Assembly: GCA_947650285.1 (NCBI GenBank)
Contig: CANTFL010001312.1
Coordinates: forward strand, 248,001 to 312,000
Origin: Hyaloperonospora brassicae
Taxonomy: Eukaryota > Oomycota > Peronosporomycetes > Peronosporales > Peronosporaceae
Reading direction: 5' to 3'
DNA length: 64,000 nt
Each line of letters opens with the position of its first letter. Position 1 is the stretch's first letter. Of the stretch, positions 25,947 to 37,500 are shown piece by piece. Both the position numbers and the translations under genes were made by a program. Under the pieces are notes generated by a model. The model did not search any database. It was given only the letters and a program-made list of their open reading frames with translations, and had not been told where the DNA came from.

Positions 25947-25986
25947 GCTCGTCCGCCCCCGAAGCCCCTCGACCCCCAATCAAGCG

Positions 25987-27369
25987 ATGCGCGTCCACCC
26001 GCCCTTCCTCCTGGCTGCTACTACGATCGCGATGTGCACCCTGAGCGCTTCAGTGGTAATCGGCTCTGAGATGGCAAAAGCCGACCGCCAAACCACTAGA
26101 CCTTCCCAGGTCGGTGGCCACAACACCGTCCACGACAATCAGCGGCTGCAAACTACCCATGCCACAGATGGCGAAGAAAGGGCGCCTTCATTAGACAAAG
26201 CATCCTCGTCGCTTAAAGAACTAGGAGAAAAGCTGACGACGCTGCTGTTGGAAAAATCACACGCCATCGTAAACAACGCGCCAGTTGCACGACTGCGGGC
26301 AACATCAACCGTATACGATGCCCCCCGTTTGGAGAGATATGCCTTAGTGAAACCTGATTATCCTGGGCTGCGCAGAATGGCAGATAAAACTATCTTTGAA
26401 GGTACCGGTGTACAACGCGACGTGGTGAAAACGATTGACTTGTTTGGAAAAACGATAACAGTCAGAGCACCGAGGGATGATGTAGTGGCTCGCGTGAGAG
26501 ATCCCGATGCAGAAAAAGTTTTCGGGGAGTTCAAACAAGCCCATCCGGCTTCTGATTTGTTCCAACCAAGCACATTGGACCTCTTCAAGAACGTTGTTAA
26601 AGATTTCAACACGCGTCGTTCGAAAAAGTACACGTTACTGGACGCGCTTGTGATCATGTTTGATGGTGAAGACAATCTGGCACCTGCTTTGTCAAAAGCC
26701 AAGACGGTTGCAAGTAGCCAAGATGCTGCAACAGATTTGCAGTTGGAGATGATGAACGTTTGGATTCGCGAGAAGCGTTCTGCTGATGATGTTTTCTATA
26801 TACTGAAGCTCGATGAGCTGGAGAAAAGAGGCTTGAAGCGCGAGAACCTTGAGACGTTCGACGCATTCTTCGCTTTGCATTATCAACTTGGTCTTGACAA
26901 CCTGAAGTATCAGTTGGATCCGGTGGAATTTTTACGATACAAGTTTGGCGAGACTATATTTTTTCGGATGATTAAGAAAGATATGGAGCATCTAGCCCAC
27001 CCCAACGAGACTGTGGAAAGTTATCTAAAACTCTTGCTGAAACATAACGCATCGCTAATGAGAACTGTTGGCATGTTAGTTGCCGCGGGATTCGCGGATT
27101 CAATGGTGGTGAGATTGCTGTCAGCAAGCTACGGTGGTGTTGCTAAGTTTGAGCAAGTGCTTTTGGACGCCAAGGCCACTGCGCAACAAACGGCACGTAA
27201 AGCTACAGTCAAGGCATTGCATGCAGCTCTTGAAGACTACAAAAAAGCAAACAAGCATTCGGCTGATGGTGTCAACAACTGGCTAGAGCTTTTCAAAGAC
27301 GCAGGACGCGGTCGTCCTTCTCCATCTACTGATAAAGAATCAGTCCGAAAGCGCCAGAAGACTAGATGA
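25987..27369 (+). CDS. Secreted RXLR-like/EER effector with WY-type C-terminus
   Basis: The 460-residue product is predicted to be secreted and delivered into the host plant cell. Residues 1 to about 26 form a signal peptide (charged start, hydrophobic core LLAATTIAMCTLSA). A short polar linker leads to QRLQ (52-55), in the place of the canonical RXLR, and then GEER (62-65), a normal EER. The C-terminal domain is helical. TrpIle at 259-260 with the following DDVFYILKLD, and the AFFALHY ending at Tyr299, fit a WY module; less clear repeats follow, with Trp432 late. The last residues (RKRQKTR, 454-460) are a basic, NLS-like tail. The start is the first ATG after a good initiator. The gene is intronless, uninterrupted and GC-richer than its surroundings. 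Host target unknown; the family assignment is strong, the subfamily is not. Confidence 0.9.
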   Translation: MRVHPPFLLAATTIAMCTLSASVVIGSEMAKADRQTTRPSQVGGHNTVHDNQRLQTTHATDGEERAPSLDKASSSLKELGEKLTTLLLEKSHAIVNNAPVARLRATSTVYDAPRLERYALVKPDYPGLRRMADKTIFEGTGVQRDVVKTIDLFGKTITVRAPRDDVVARVRDPDAEKVFGEFKQAHPASDLFQPSTLDLFKNVVKDFNTRRSKKYTLLDALVIMFDGEDNLAPALSKAKTVASSQDAATDLQLEMMNVWIREKRSADDVFYILKLDELEKRGLKRENLETFDAFFALHYQLGLDNLKYQLDPVEFLRYKFGETIFFRMIKKDMEHLAHPNETVESYLKLLLKHNASLMRTVGMLVAAGFADSMVVRLLSASYGGVAKFEQVLLDAKATAQQTARKATVKALHAALEDYKKANKHSADGVNNWLELFKDAGRGRPSPSTDKESVRKRQKTR

Positions 27370-27744
27370 TCTCTATTCCGGCGTTACGTCGAGAGTGACA
27401 ATGACGCTTTTTGAGTTGGCCTTGACAAGCGATTGGTAAAGCAATCTGATAGTGGACGGACACAGATGCTGAAGTCGTTGTTGATGCATGGGGGCTTCGG
27501 ATGAGCCGTAGCTAGCTTCGTTTGCCTTTGTAAGTTTGAATAAGACGTTAACGTGAAATTCAACACAGACTATTGTTTGACGTCGCCTCTAGGTCACAGT
27601 ACTCACTTGTGTCTACGTTTTTATAGATAAACTATATGGACAATCTGTCATACTAATTCAATAGCGAACCGATCATAACATCGTTTCTCTTTTAGTTTCG
27701 TCAGTAATGCGCTGTGATGCAATTGTGCCTTCCTCCAGCAGCGT

Positions 27745-27793
27745 ACAGCGTCACAGACAGCTAACAACGTTTTTTGGCTGTCTGTGACGCTGT
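27745..27793. repeat. Inverted repeat downstream of effector, 17-bp arms
   Basis: ACAGCGTCACAGACAGC (27745-27761) and its perfect reverse complement at 27777-27793 flank a 15-nt T-rich loop. It lies about 375 bp past the effector stop, too far to be its obvious terminator. It could be a MITE core or a small-RNA hairpin. Confidence 0.85.
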
Positions 27794-27799
27794 CAGTTA

Positions 27800-30110
27800 C
27801 TGCAACAAATTGTAGTTGTCATGGAAATTGACGTTTAACAAGCTATGATGTGCTTAAGTCGAAGCATGCCTGGAGGTGGTACAACCGAGGTGGCCTTGTG
27901 CTCGTTCACAAGCGCGCTTACAAGTAAAATTTCTAAATTTACAAGAAAAAACGGTGCTTCGCTGGCCGGTGCTTTCTCTACCGCTCCGGGATCTTTGGAC
28001 AATCGTGATAAGTGGAAGAGTTCTCGCCTGAATTGTACGCAGTGTATCAAATGGGGCCTGTGAGCACGATGGATATTCAGGGTACAGGTAAAATTTGCAA
28101 TAAGGCATGAGATATTTTACATCAGGCTATATTTAAGCAAAATACTCTCTTCCTGCAAACGCATTGGCTCTGAGATGAAATACATTAGACATACTGCCCG
28201 GTGATTGGCACGCACGGTGAGCTTTTGAATGACGTCCGTTTTGGTCGTGCTAGTGCAGGCTTGCAGTAGCGAGCCTGTATAGCACGAACTACTGCTATAC
28301 ACAAGTGCCTAGCTCCGTCACGTGAAATACAGTGAGCGTTATTTACGTCCACCTGAAGCTGGAGGGGTGACTTATCGCACCTAAAAAAAACTAGTTGACC
28401 TGTTCTTGCTCATCTTGGCTCGCACTTACAGCAAGCTTCAGTCAATCTTGCTCACAGGATTATTCGTGTTCGCTTTACACGGATGCTTACTATATTGTAA
28501 AAAAGCCTTCCATCAATTATTGATGCACGTTAGATGGTCCCTGTACGACGATATTAGAGTGCAAAAATGGACATCTTCAATCTCCATGCATAGCCAACAC
28601 TTATTGATCTCGATTTTCCAAGTGTGCGCTCCAGCAGTTTCGTCACAAACTTGCTTTAGTAAATTAAAATTCGGCCGTGCTTGCCATTGCACGCTCTGTC
28701 GTAGCATCCACGTTCAGCGAATCTCGGGCTTGTCGGGCCGACCATGAGATGACATGGGCAAACAATCGTGTGACCTGACCGCGGATATATGGGGATCCAC
28801 TGACATATATACGTTATACTCCAGCAGGGTCAATTGGCGTACTTGATCGGGCGGCAGCAAAACATTTGCCCACTCCAAGTCTTACTGGAGACACTAACCT
28901 TTTCTTAGAGTCGCTAGAAAGGTTCCATAAATAGTCCGACTCCAAACCTCGTCAGGAACGGGACATCGGAATCGAGGAAGGAGGGGATCGAGAATGTTCT
29001 CGTGGGCTGTCGATGATGATTAATGAATAAGGCGGGAGTGTGCTGGTATGCACGTCATTCGCTGCTTAAACGACCGTCTCACTGACATTGTCAATTGCTG
29101 TTGTAACGATGTTCAGCACAAAAGGGTAGGAAAAATTCGCAACTCTGATCATGTCCATCTTGAACGCACAACACCCATAACTTTGAAGGCAAGTCTTGTT
29201 TTGTACATCATCATCCCCCTCTGTACACTGTCTCTGCTTTGGGATTGTCTACTTGCGCAACAACTTGATAAGCGTGTATATAATACCAGGAAATTCTGTT
29301 GCCGCGCTCTTTAACTAACTGTCTCGAGCATCACCACAAGTGGTGTGCTCTCCATTATCGTTCGGATCGCTACTGCAACAGCATTATGACAACCATCTTC
29401 ATTAAATTAAACTACATCTTGTTGGTGAACTTATTACCTGCGACTTGTTCCGGGCTTGCGCAAAGTCACGTTCTAACACTCGCAGTCACCATATTGCTCA
29501 CGGACGTGTTCGGGCAAGTCGACGCATCAAAAGAAGTATTTTTGCAGGCTATAAGAAGAATGTCTTCTTGGAAATTTATGGCACATTCTTGAGCTGGTAA
29601 ACTGCTCACGTTCGAAACCTGATGTTGCCTGTAATGTAGCGAGCTAAGGGTACAACTCCATACCGGGCCGCCGTATGGAGTTGTTGAGATTGATGATGAA
29701 CTTGACACAAATTGGTCAAATATTTGCGCACGTATTTTCATGTGCACTGCTTCATCGCGATTCAAAGTTACCGAGTACTTTGTTGCTGATGTCAATATGC
29801 AGCCGATCACAACACTTTCTTTAGCGTCAAAAGAGGAGTCATTGACGTTGTCCAAGATAGCCGGCGAAAAGATTCTGATACAATATGAGGCGTATTGACC
29901 TTGCACGGCTTGTTTTGCGCAATCAGATTCTCCTCTTTTCACCAATTACCATCATCACTAGCCGAAACCGAAACTTGTCCGACGTGCCACCTTCATCAGC
30001 ACTGTCACTTATTGGTCTTCCGTTGCTACTTCTGTATGCACCCTTATGCAGATTTATCCGAATTTCGGTTTTTGATGTCGGCGCGGAGAGTTTAGTGGCC
30101 GAGTAGTAGC
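27800..30110. other. GC-richer degenerate region, unassigned TE or gene debris
   Basis: Composition is coding-like and many frames are open on both strands (27845-28063 plus, 28406-28747 plus, 29048-29592 plus, 29466-29945 minus with 159 codons, 29885-30106 plus), but they contradict one another and none carries a domain I recognise. The run GQVDASKEVFLQA near 29514-29552 (plus) faintly recalls the QxDVxxAFL block of Ty1/copia reverse transcriptase, and a purine-rich run near 29030-29040 recalls a polypurine tract. Neither is enough to name an element. Confidence 0.3.
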
Positions 30111-32200
30111 CGCAGCAAAATTATCCTTTGTGATTTTATATCAATATCTAGCCTCGATTGGCAACAACGCACGATGGTGGTTTAACTCGGCAGGGCTAAA
30201 ATGTCTGACTCCCATAAAACTTCTGCAATTTGATTTATGTCTTAGAGTAAAATACTTCTAACTCGTATGATCGCATACGCGACTCCGTCACAGCAATTCC
30301 CAGCAAATATAACGGCCCTAGACCACCCTAACTGAATGCTGACAGCTTTACAATTCGCTCACAAAACCGCTTTTGGCACACTGAGGAGGACTGATTCATT
30401 AGCTTCATTCGAATGGCTTTCATATTCACTCTAAACTATTTGCTACGTCCCCACAAGCCTACATGTCTCTCATTTTTATATAATTGGTGTTAGTTACATC
30501 GCTCAATATGACTGCCCATCATCGTTAATATTCTATTGGTAAATACTGACACGATCGCTGATATTGCAACAGCTATCCTTTTTCTTAAAAAGCTTTTTCC
30601 ATATGGAAATGCACAATTGTGGTAGAAATATGATAAGCACAGAGTGTGACATTATTGTATTCTGTCAGCTATATACGTGTTAGATAGCAAACTATCGATG
30701 GCCAGATATGCAACATCTTGACCAGCACATGGCAGTGATTTGTGGATGGCCACACCATCTTTATTATCTAAACTTAACGATTCTCTTGGGCGTGCGGCAG
30801 ATATGTTTCTCATCTGTGCGTGCGGACCTTTTGAGATACATTCAAGCGGCAAAAGATAACGCTGTTGAGTCTCTGTGCTTGTACCAGTTTGGTAAATATA
30901 GAGCACAATGGACTGGATGTCTCGATATGTCGTACCCAGCAATATTTCTCTTGGTAACATGTAGAATTGCCACAACTATATGAGCAGTAAGGCACCTAAA
31001 ACTTTTTCAGTAGCATAGCTTCGTGTAGGGCTGCAATATAGCCGTTGATTACCGATCTATAAGCATCATCTTATTCCGCCAGAGGAGCATCCAGCAGTAT
31101 ACGCTTAAGACGTTTATCACGAGAATAGACTAGTCACTCTCCAAGTATTTATAAGTCGTTCTCCCGTAAATTATATACAGAGCTGGTGTCCATATAAGAA
31201 AATCACGGTTCCTGATTTATAATCCCAATAGCTGACTGAAGTAAAGAAGTGCCTGGTTCGCGACACGATGCCCGAATTAGCTAAATACCGCATGATCAAT
31301 AGCATAGCTGCAGCATGTGTTTTCGCATTAATCACACCTTTCTGACCTCATTTTATATTAGTCTTGCCAGCCTCGTCAAAAGCAGAGTACCTTTCTCTCC
31401 TCACGAACTTTCGTAAGAATTGACTGCTACTTAGCAACCGAACATTGGCGTGCCGTTGTTATATCTATTGGCTAACCCATCCCATTCGCTAAAACTATGA
31501 TCTTCTTTAAAAACAAAGTCGAAGTCGTATTATTGCATGTGCGTCAATCCACCACCACTTGTTACTGATTCTAAATAGTCGTAAATCTCCTATTCATGAT
31601 TCATCGTATTCTTGATGGTAGCTTCACACCTGAATAGTGTTCTTTGCGGTGCCTATAAATTGCAGCCAAAAAACTCATAAATTTATTATAAGTTTTAATA
31701 AATCAAAATTATATGAAGCCGAAATGTTTGGTGTCAGACGAGAACCGTACAAACTATATGTCGATGGGTTCTTGTCTTTGGTCTCCATACTGACGAATAA
31801 GAAGCCCAGCTTGATTGTCATATTAAAAAAACTGCTACCCAATGTTTTATTTGAATATAAAACATAAGCAATCGGTCTTAGTTAAGCTATCGGATTATGT
31901 GAATTTAATTACTATGGCAACCGCACTATCGCCAATCGCAAATGGTTTCCACCTTTTCATTAATTTTTAGCATATTAAGTTATTTTGTATTGAATCGATC
32001 GAGGCGTAGTTTTTTGACATTCCCCGCGCACCACCTATAGCCTATAAAAATAATTTTGGCGGTTAAATGTTTACAAAAATATTTTTCATTCATGTCTGCA
32101 AGCGATAACGCCTTATAAAACGCTCTTATTGTACTGCACACAATTTATCGGTCTTTCGTACATATATGGACCAACAATAGTACTAATCACTCAACAATCA
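30111..32200. other. Spacer with short contradictory ORFs
   Basis: Overlapping open frames on both strands at 30652-30983 (about 100 codons each way) and a plus-strand frame at 31637-31867, all without motifs. The remainder is AT-rich. Confidence 0.4.
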
Positions 32201-32205
32201 CCGAC

Positions 32206-32529
32206 ATGCCGCCCTTAACAACGGCAACAGCATTTACAGGCTGGAAGACTGTTCTGAAAACGAAGACGGTTATCGATAAGCAAGAAAAGCCACAGCCAAC
32301 AGTGACGAAGCGGAAGCGGGACCGAAGCGGAAGTGGGACACGCCGAGAAGATGTGGAAAGTGAAATTAAAAGAGGAACAAACGGACAAATTGGAAATCGC
32401 GATCAGAAGGCGGGAAGTGCGAGTGATGAGGACGATGATTTCAATTGGAAAAAGAGAGATGATGGAGGAGTAATCGGCGGGCATCCTCGACAAATAACAG
32501 AGATAGTTACGGTGGACCGCAGCAACTGA
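32206..32529 (+). CDS. Charged, low-complexity 107-residue ORF, unknown function
   Basis: The predicted product is very rich in Lys, Arg, Asp and Glu after a short N-terminus, with basic clusters (TKRKRDRSGSGTRRE) and an acidic patch (ASDEDDDFNWKKRDD), as in disordered nuclear proteins. There is no signal peptide or membrane segment. It lies about 0.7 kb upstream of, and on the same strand as, the DDE transposase remnant, so it could be the N-terminal part or a companion ORF of that element. The minus strand is open over the same span (32215-32538), which weakens the case. No family recognised. Confidence 0.35.
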   Translation: MPPLTTATAFTGWKTVLKTKTVIDKQEKPQPTVTKRKRDRSGSGTRREDVESEIKRGTNGQIGNRDQKAGSASDEDDDFNWKKRDDGGVIGGHPRQITEIVTVDRSN

Positions 32530-33174
32530 CCTCTGCAATACATTGGAACGCTACGAAGACCCAATGCTGCATGCGTGATGAACAGAGAAAGGCGGCAATT
32601 AGTTCGCAAACGCTCGCTGTATACTTTTCCATTTTTCAGCGATCCCAGCACAGGCTCAGGCGCATTGGCCACAAAATCAAAGTGTATATGAAGACAAATT
32701 GCATCTTTGCTCTACCAGCAAGCTATCCGTGGCACTCGACAAATTCGGCTAGGCAGTGGAATCACAGGAACATTATTATGCGCGTGCGCTTTGCTTTAGT
32801 TGCTGGATGTCTTGTTCTTTGGGACGGTAATGTATTGTATAGCACTTTCTGCTCTGCATTATTTGTATTTTAACATTTTATCATTGCCTTTAATTCACCT
32901 AGCGAATTAAAGCGTCGCGCACAATTGCATTGGCAAACGGTAAATGTAGTTTGTCGGCCGTAATGCTACGTGCTAAGACACGGGAATACCTCGTAACCGG
33001 TAACATCTGTCAAGCAAGCGATGAAACACGTCAAAATCGTCAGCTTGGTCATGAGAGAAGACGTCAATGATAAAGTGCAATGCTATATTTGCTTGAATTA
33101 ATCTCACGTTGTACCAATCGACTTCGCCAAACATGTCAAACCAAATTGATTTCAAAGATTGACCCTGATGTCAT

Positions 33175-34400
33175 CATTCATGTCAACACGGCCAAGCGTT
33201 GGCTGAAAGCCCTAAGCATGATATATTCTACATAAAGAATGGACATGTGCTTTACTGGACATAAACGCGCTGACGTACTAGCATATCGGCAAGACTTTCT
33301 GCGACGAATGAAAGGTTTTAAAGCGTCAATGGCTAGATTTGAAGGGCCTGTGATGAATGTTGTGGTGTATCTAGAGAGAAAACTCTCTATAACCACGAAA
33401 AAAACACGTTTGCTGCGCACGACGGCATGAAATAATTGTGACTTTTTGATGGAGAACAGCCGTTGCGCAAAAAGAGCATAGGAAGATACATAGATGCAAG
33501 GGACTTTCTCACTAACGTTGACGCGCTTCATGAAGCATTGCTTCACACTTTCATAGCATAGGTATCTTTGCACTGACGTCGCAACTTATATTGTATTTAA
33601 CCGCCTCGCGTTGAGCGTAGAACAGAAACTGAGCACCCGAACGCTACAATGGAAGCTCCCATTGTTAAACGTCCAATAAAAAACATGGTAATTGGTATAC
33701 TGCTAAGCACTTCCATCAGCAGGTTCGGAGCGTTGCCATTCCTATCTTCAACGCGCGCTCTACCGGTGCCAAGGCTTTTGTTGTATTTGGCAGTAGGACT
33801 CGCCATGGAGCCTTTGGAACCGATGATGTGGTCGCCTCAGGCATAAATTTTGGACCTGGAGGGTATCAACCAGAAGTGAGGGATAATTGATCACTAATGA
33901 AACAGTCCAGTTCATTATGCTCCTGCCGACAACCATCTCGCTGGGCAACCAAATGATATTCAGGCTGTCAGGCAAGACATGAATCTAAGTGCGTAAAATC
34001 TTTTTTGTATTGCCGCGAGGAGTGCGCTGACATCGGCGGATGTTGCGCTTGTAGTGTCATTTAAAAGCAACCTGATTCTAAGAGTCAAAATGGATTTTCG
34101 AATATTTTCCACTGCGGCCGGCCATCACAATATATTTCCCTAACTTACATTGCGAATTGAACTTCACCGAATTGGTCTAGGGAGTATCAAAGCGCCATGC
34201 TTTAATATTTGGGACGGTACAATAAGGGCCTCGTGAAGATGGTTTTAAATAAGTCCTGGCACCCGTCTGGCCTATTACTATCGACCGCCATGCTCGAAAG
34301 TGCTTATAATACATGGGTGTATATCGCAATACATGACTTAGTGACTGCTGAACACGCAGTGAGGAAGTACCAAATGCACCGTAAGGGCTTGCTTTGATTT
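33175..34400 (+). pseudogene. DDE-superfamily transposase, heavily degraded
   Basis: Blocks appear in the expected order but in shifting frames: GHKRADVLAYRQDFLRRM (33260-33313); AHDGMK then LFDGEQPLRKKSIGR (33400-33490); RHGAFGTDDVVASGINFGPGG (around 33800-33865); LHCELNFTELV followed by a stop where Trp is expected (34145-34180); and AEHAVRKYQMHRKGL (34350-34397). This is the pattern of a DDE endonuclease family widespread in fungi and oomycetes, usually annotated as hypothetical or DDE. The third acidic residue seems kept (Glu at 34169-34171). The first two catalytic positions appear substituted and several stops and frameshifts occur, so it is dead. Terminal repeats were not found. Confidence 0.7.
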
Positions 34401-34539
34401 TGATAAATGCGGACATCTCAGCTGCTGCCGAGTAGGAATGTGATCTACTTTGTTTCAACACAAATCTCAAAAAATAATACGCAGGGATTTTGTGCGCGCC
34501 CAAATGCGACTTGCCCCTAAGCACCATGAACAATTATTT

Positions 34540-37500
34540 CGAACCCTCGGCACCTACCAATTTGTACTGTAAGTTTTAAAATTAAATCTGATACATAAGA
34601 ATTTACGCTACTTCTGTACTCTTGTGAGTTATGGTCTTACAGTTGTGTTTTAAGCATATGGGAAGTAGTAAAGCTGAGTGAAAAAGATCGGAAACCGCTC
34701 CAGCTTATAAAAGGATGCACAATTTCACAAACTAATAGATACCATTCATCTATTCTTTCTTGTTAATTTATCGAATATATCTATCTCACTTTGACCATCG
34801 AGTAGCACCTCTATTATTCATCTAAAAAGGAGAACTCTTATTAAAGATATAACTATAAAAATAACTGATAGGTTATAATATAACCATCAGCTTATGATGG
34901 GATCCAAAATATGCAAACAATCGGCAGCGAAAAATCTATTTAATCATGTTGATGATGAGAGTTCAATTATCGTCGATTACTGTAATATCCTTTTATTATA
35001 CATAGATGCTGCAAATATGTCATGACAATCATTTTCCGTCAATCGTATTTTTATTAAAAGCGGCTCCACAAACGTATCATAAGTTTAAAAATAATGTTGA
35101 AACTCTGATCGTACAACATAGTTCCTCAACCAGGAATCAAGCGCATATGTTATCGATTAACATGTGTACCCTTAAGAATACCAATTCTACTTACAAATTA
35201 GCGTTTTATGACAAATTTGCAATTGATATACCAAAAGGGATAAATGCGCTCATTGTGTATATCAAATCTTATCTCGACTATGTTGTAGGAGCAGCCGACA
35301 GCTGTAGCAGTAATGAACAGCAACGGTCCTTATCGTGAGTAGTATCATTAAACCTCAGTATTAATTGATGCTCACAATTAGAGAGACGAATATATACAAC
35401 GAACATATAGTACTGCTGTAAATTAAGCACAAACATTGATTTTGTCGCCTCAAACCGATTGTGACGGTTGTGATCATGTTCATAAACAATATTTTATACA
35501 TCACCATATCTTCTGCGGACAAATGTACAACACCTTTGACATTGAAGACGCCAACATAGTAAGCTCTTGCCCCGGTACATTAACCGACAAAATGGATACG
35601 AGTATATATTTATGATGGCACGAGTTGAGACATAAACGCAGCACTTACTACCAATCCTTGAGTCCGATTGAACATTCTCCTGCTGCGTCATTAGATGCGC
35701 ATTATTTCACTTTCACCTCACTGAAAAAGAGTGTCAATTTTTAAAAGTAATTCTAGCGTCGGAACATGTCGATTACATCTGTCGAAATATATGTCGTGTG
35801 CCAAAAATCAATTTCACTCAGGGGAAATGCCTGGTATGTCGCCAAGGAAAAACGGCATATATCTTTATCTTTCATCATATGCATATATTAATGTGACTCA
35901 CGTACAAAAGTTTATACATCTGTAATGATTGTCTTTCGGGTGATACGTCCGTTATAAAATCAGACATAAGTAAAGGAAGTAAATATTATCACATTTAGAC
36001 CTTCTTGCTGCAATGAGGACTGAAAGAAACTAGATGAGATGAAAAGAAATCATAGAACGAATTTACAATCTGTATATCACCTAGCCTCATAAGATAATAC
36101 ATATGTTTATAATTTGAGTATTCTGATGCAATTTACCCTTTTCTAAGCTCATATGGACCTGAATAAAAACATATGTCGCAACAACATATTTAAGAAGTTA
36201 AGCCTTAATTTCTATTGCTATTGTGCTGCTTACTTACGATTTCGTCAATCGCAAGCGTCGCTCATTATCTTAATAGTAGAACTCATTTTTTTGGCCTACT
36301 ATTCCAGCCTCATCGACTATGAAATGGAATGCGCGGAATGAATATTATATTTGATTGTCGACAACATCCACGATTATATTTTCCTTTGATTGAGCGTCGT
36401 TGAAGTCAACACGACCAGCGGAACTGTCGGCGGTACGTCTGTCATTAGCGTAATGTCTTTCGTATACGGAAATGCGCAACATTTTACAATCGCAAATTTT
36501 TTATATGAAGTAATCGAAATGCTCTGTGTTATATGCAGCCCTTCCGTAACAATTTAAGCCGAACGTTTAAAGATGCTGCAAAATATGGATACTTACGGAT
36601 AATAAAAGGTCATAAATATCGCAAGATAATGTTTTGCGGGGTTTTAAGCGTCTATTTGGCAGCCTGAAAGCTTTATAGTATAACTCTTCAATCATACGTT
36701 AGTGAAAGCAGACTGCGATATGCGATTGGTCATCGATCGGTAAAAAATTGTTGATTCTTGTCGTTTCGAATACAATAATTCTAAAAATAATGAGAAGTTG
36801 TGGCACTGGGGTCGATTAATCCAATCTTACGGTATTAAATTTAATATTCACAACGTATAGGTGCTTTTAAAATTAGCGGAAGAGTAGCGCTTTAAACAAA
36901 AAACACTATGCATTGCGTTCTAAATAATACTAGGTCCATATTTTTTAAAAATAACATCGTAACGTGATGCATATATCATATTTTAACCATACGATATCTG
37001 TTTAAGCTCAACCCCCGACCAATTTAATTAATGTAGAGGTATATTCATTCGTATCTCTAGTATGTTGTGCGAAGTAAGTGCCCAAATGCAAATTAGTAAG
37101 TTTCAACCTCTTATTCACGCGAGTTTAAGGCAAGAGTATTTTTTTAAAATTTTAAGATGCCCGTATAGCTATCAATCCTCCTTCTATCTTCATCGATTTA
37201 TCAATCAATAATAAAAAATCAGAAAAAAACGGTGCCACATCCTTCTATATGTCAATTTGTTTAAATCATTCAATTCATAGAAATGTTAAAAGCTATCTTG
37301 CTACACAAAATTAGTGATAGACGCTCTAAAAAATTCAAACTAACACTATATATCGTTATACGCGTACACATATAAGCATAAGATGTATCTTACTTATTTC
37401 TGATAATAAGTGAGTAATAATATTTTTGATCTGAGACCTTATTGAAGATATTTTCTACATTATTGCACTCTTTTGAGACAGAATAATCCAAAAATTGTAA

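Noticed and set aside
26344..26886. Minus-strand frames of 64-114 codons within the effector gene
   Set aside because: Shadows of the long plus-strand coding frame; they carry no motifs of their own.
28750..29045. Possible Ty1/copia 3' end with polypurine tract and LTR start
   Set aside because: Only a purine-rich run and composition support it; no RNase H motif or matching LTR found.
29299..29592. Second secreted effector candidate (hydrophobic run after an internal Met)
   Set aside because: No RXLR or EER, no good start context, and a frame consistent with decayed sequence.
29466..29945. 159-codon minus-strand frame as a gene
   Set aside because: Among the longer frames, but it has no recognisable domain, signal peptide or promoter, and plus-strand frames overlap it; kept only as unassigned debris.
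34177..34533. 118-codon minus-strand frame
   Set aside because: Overlaps the plus-strand motif blocks of the DDE transposase and has no features of its own.
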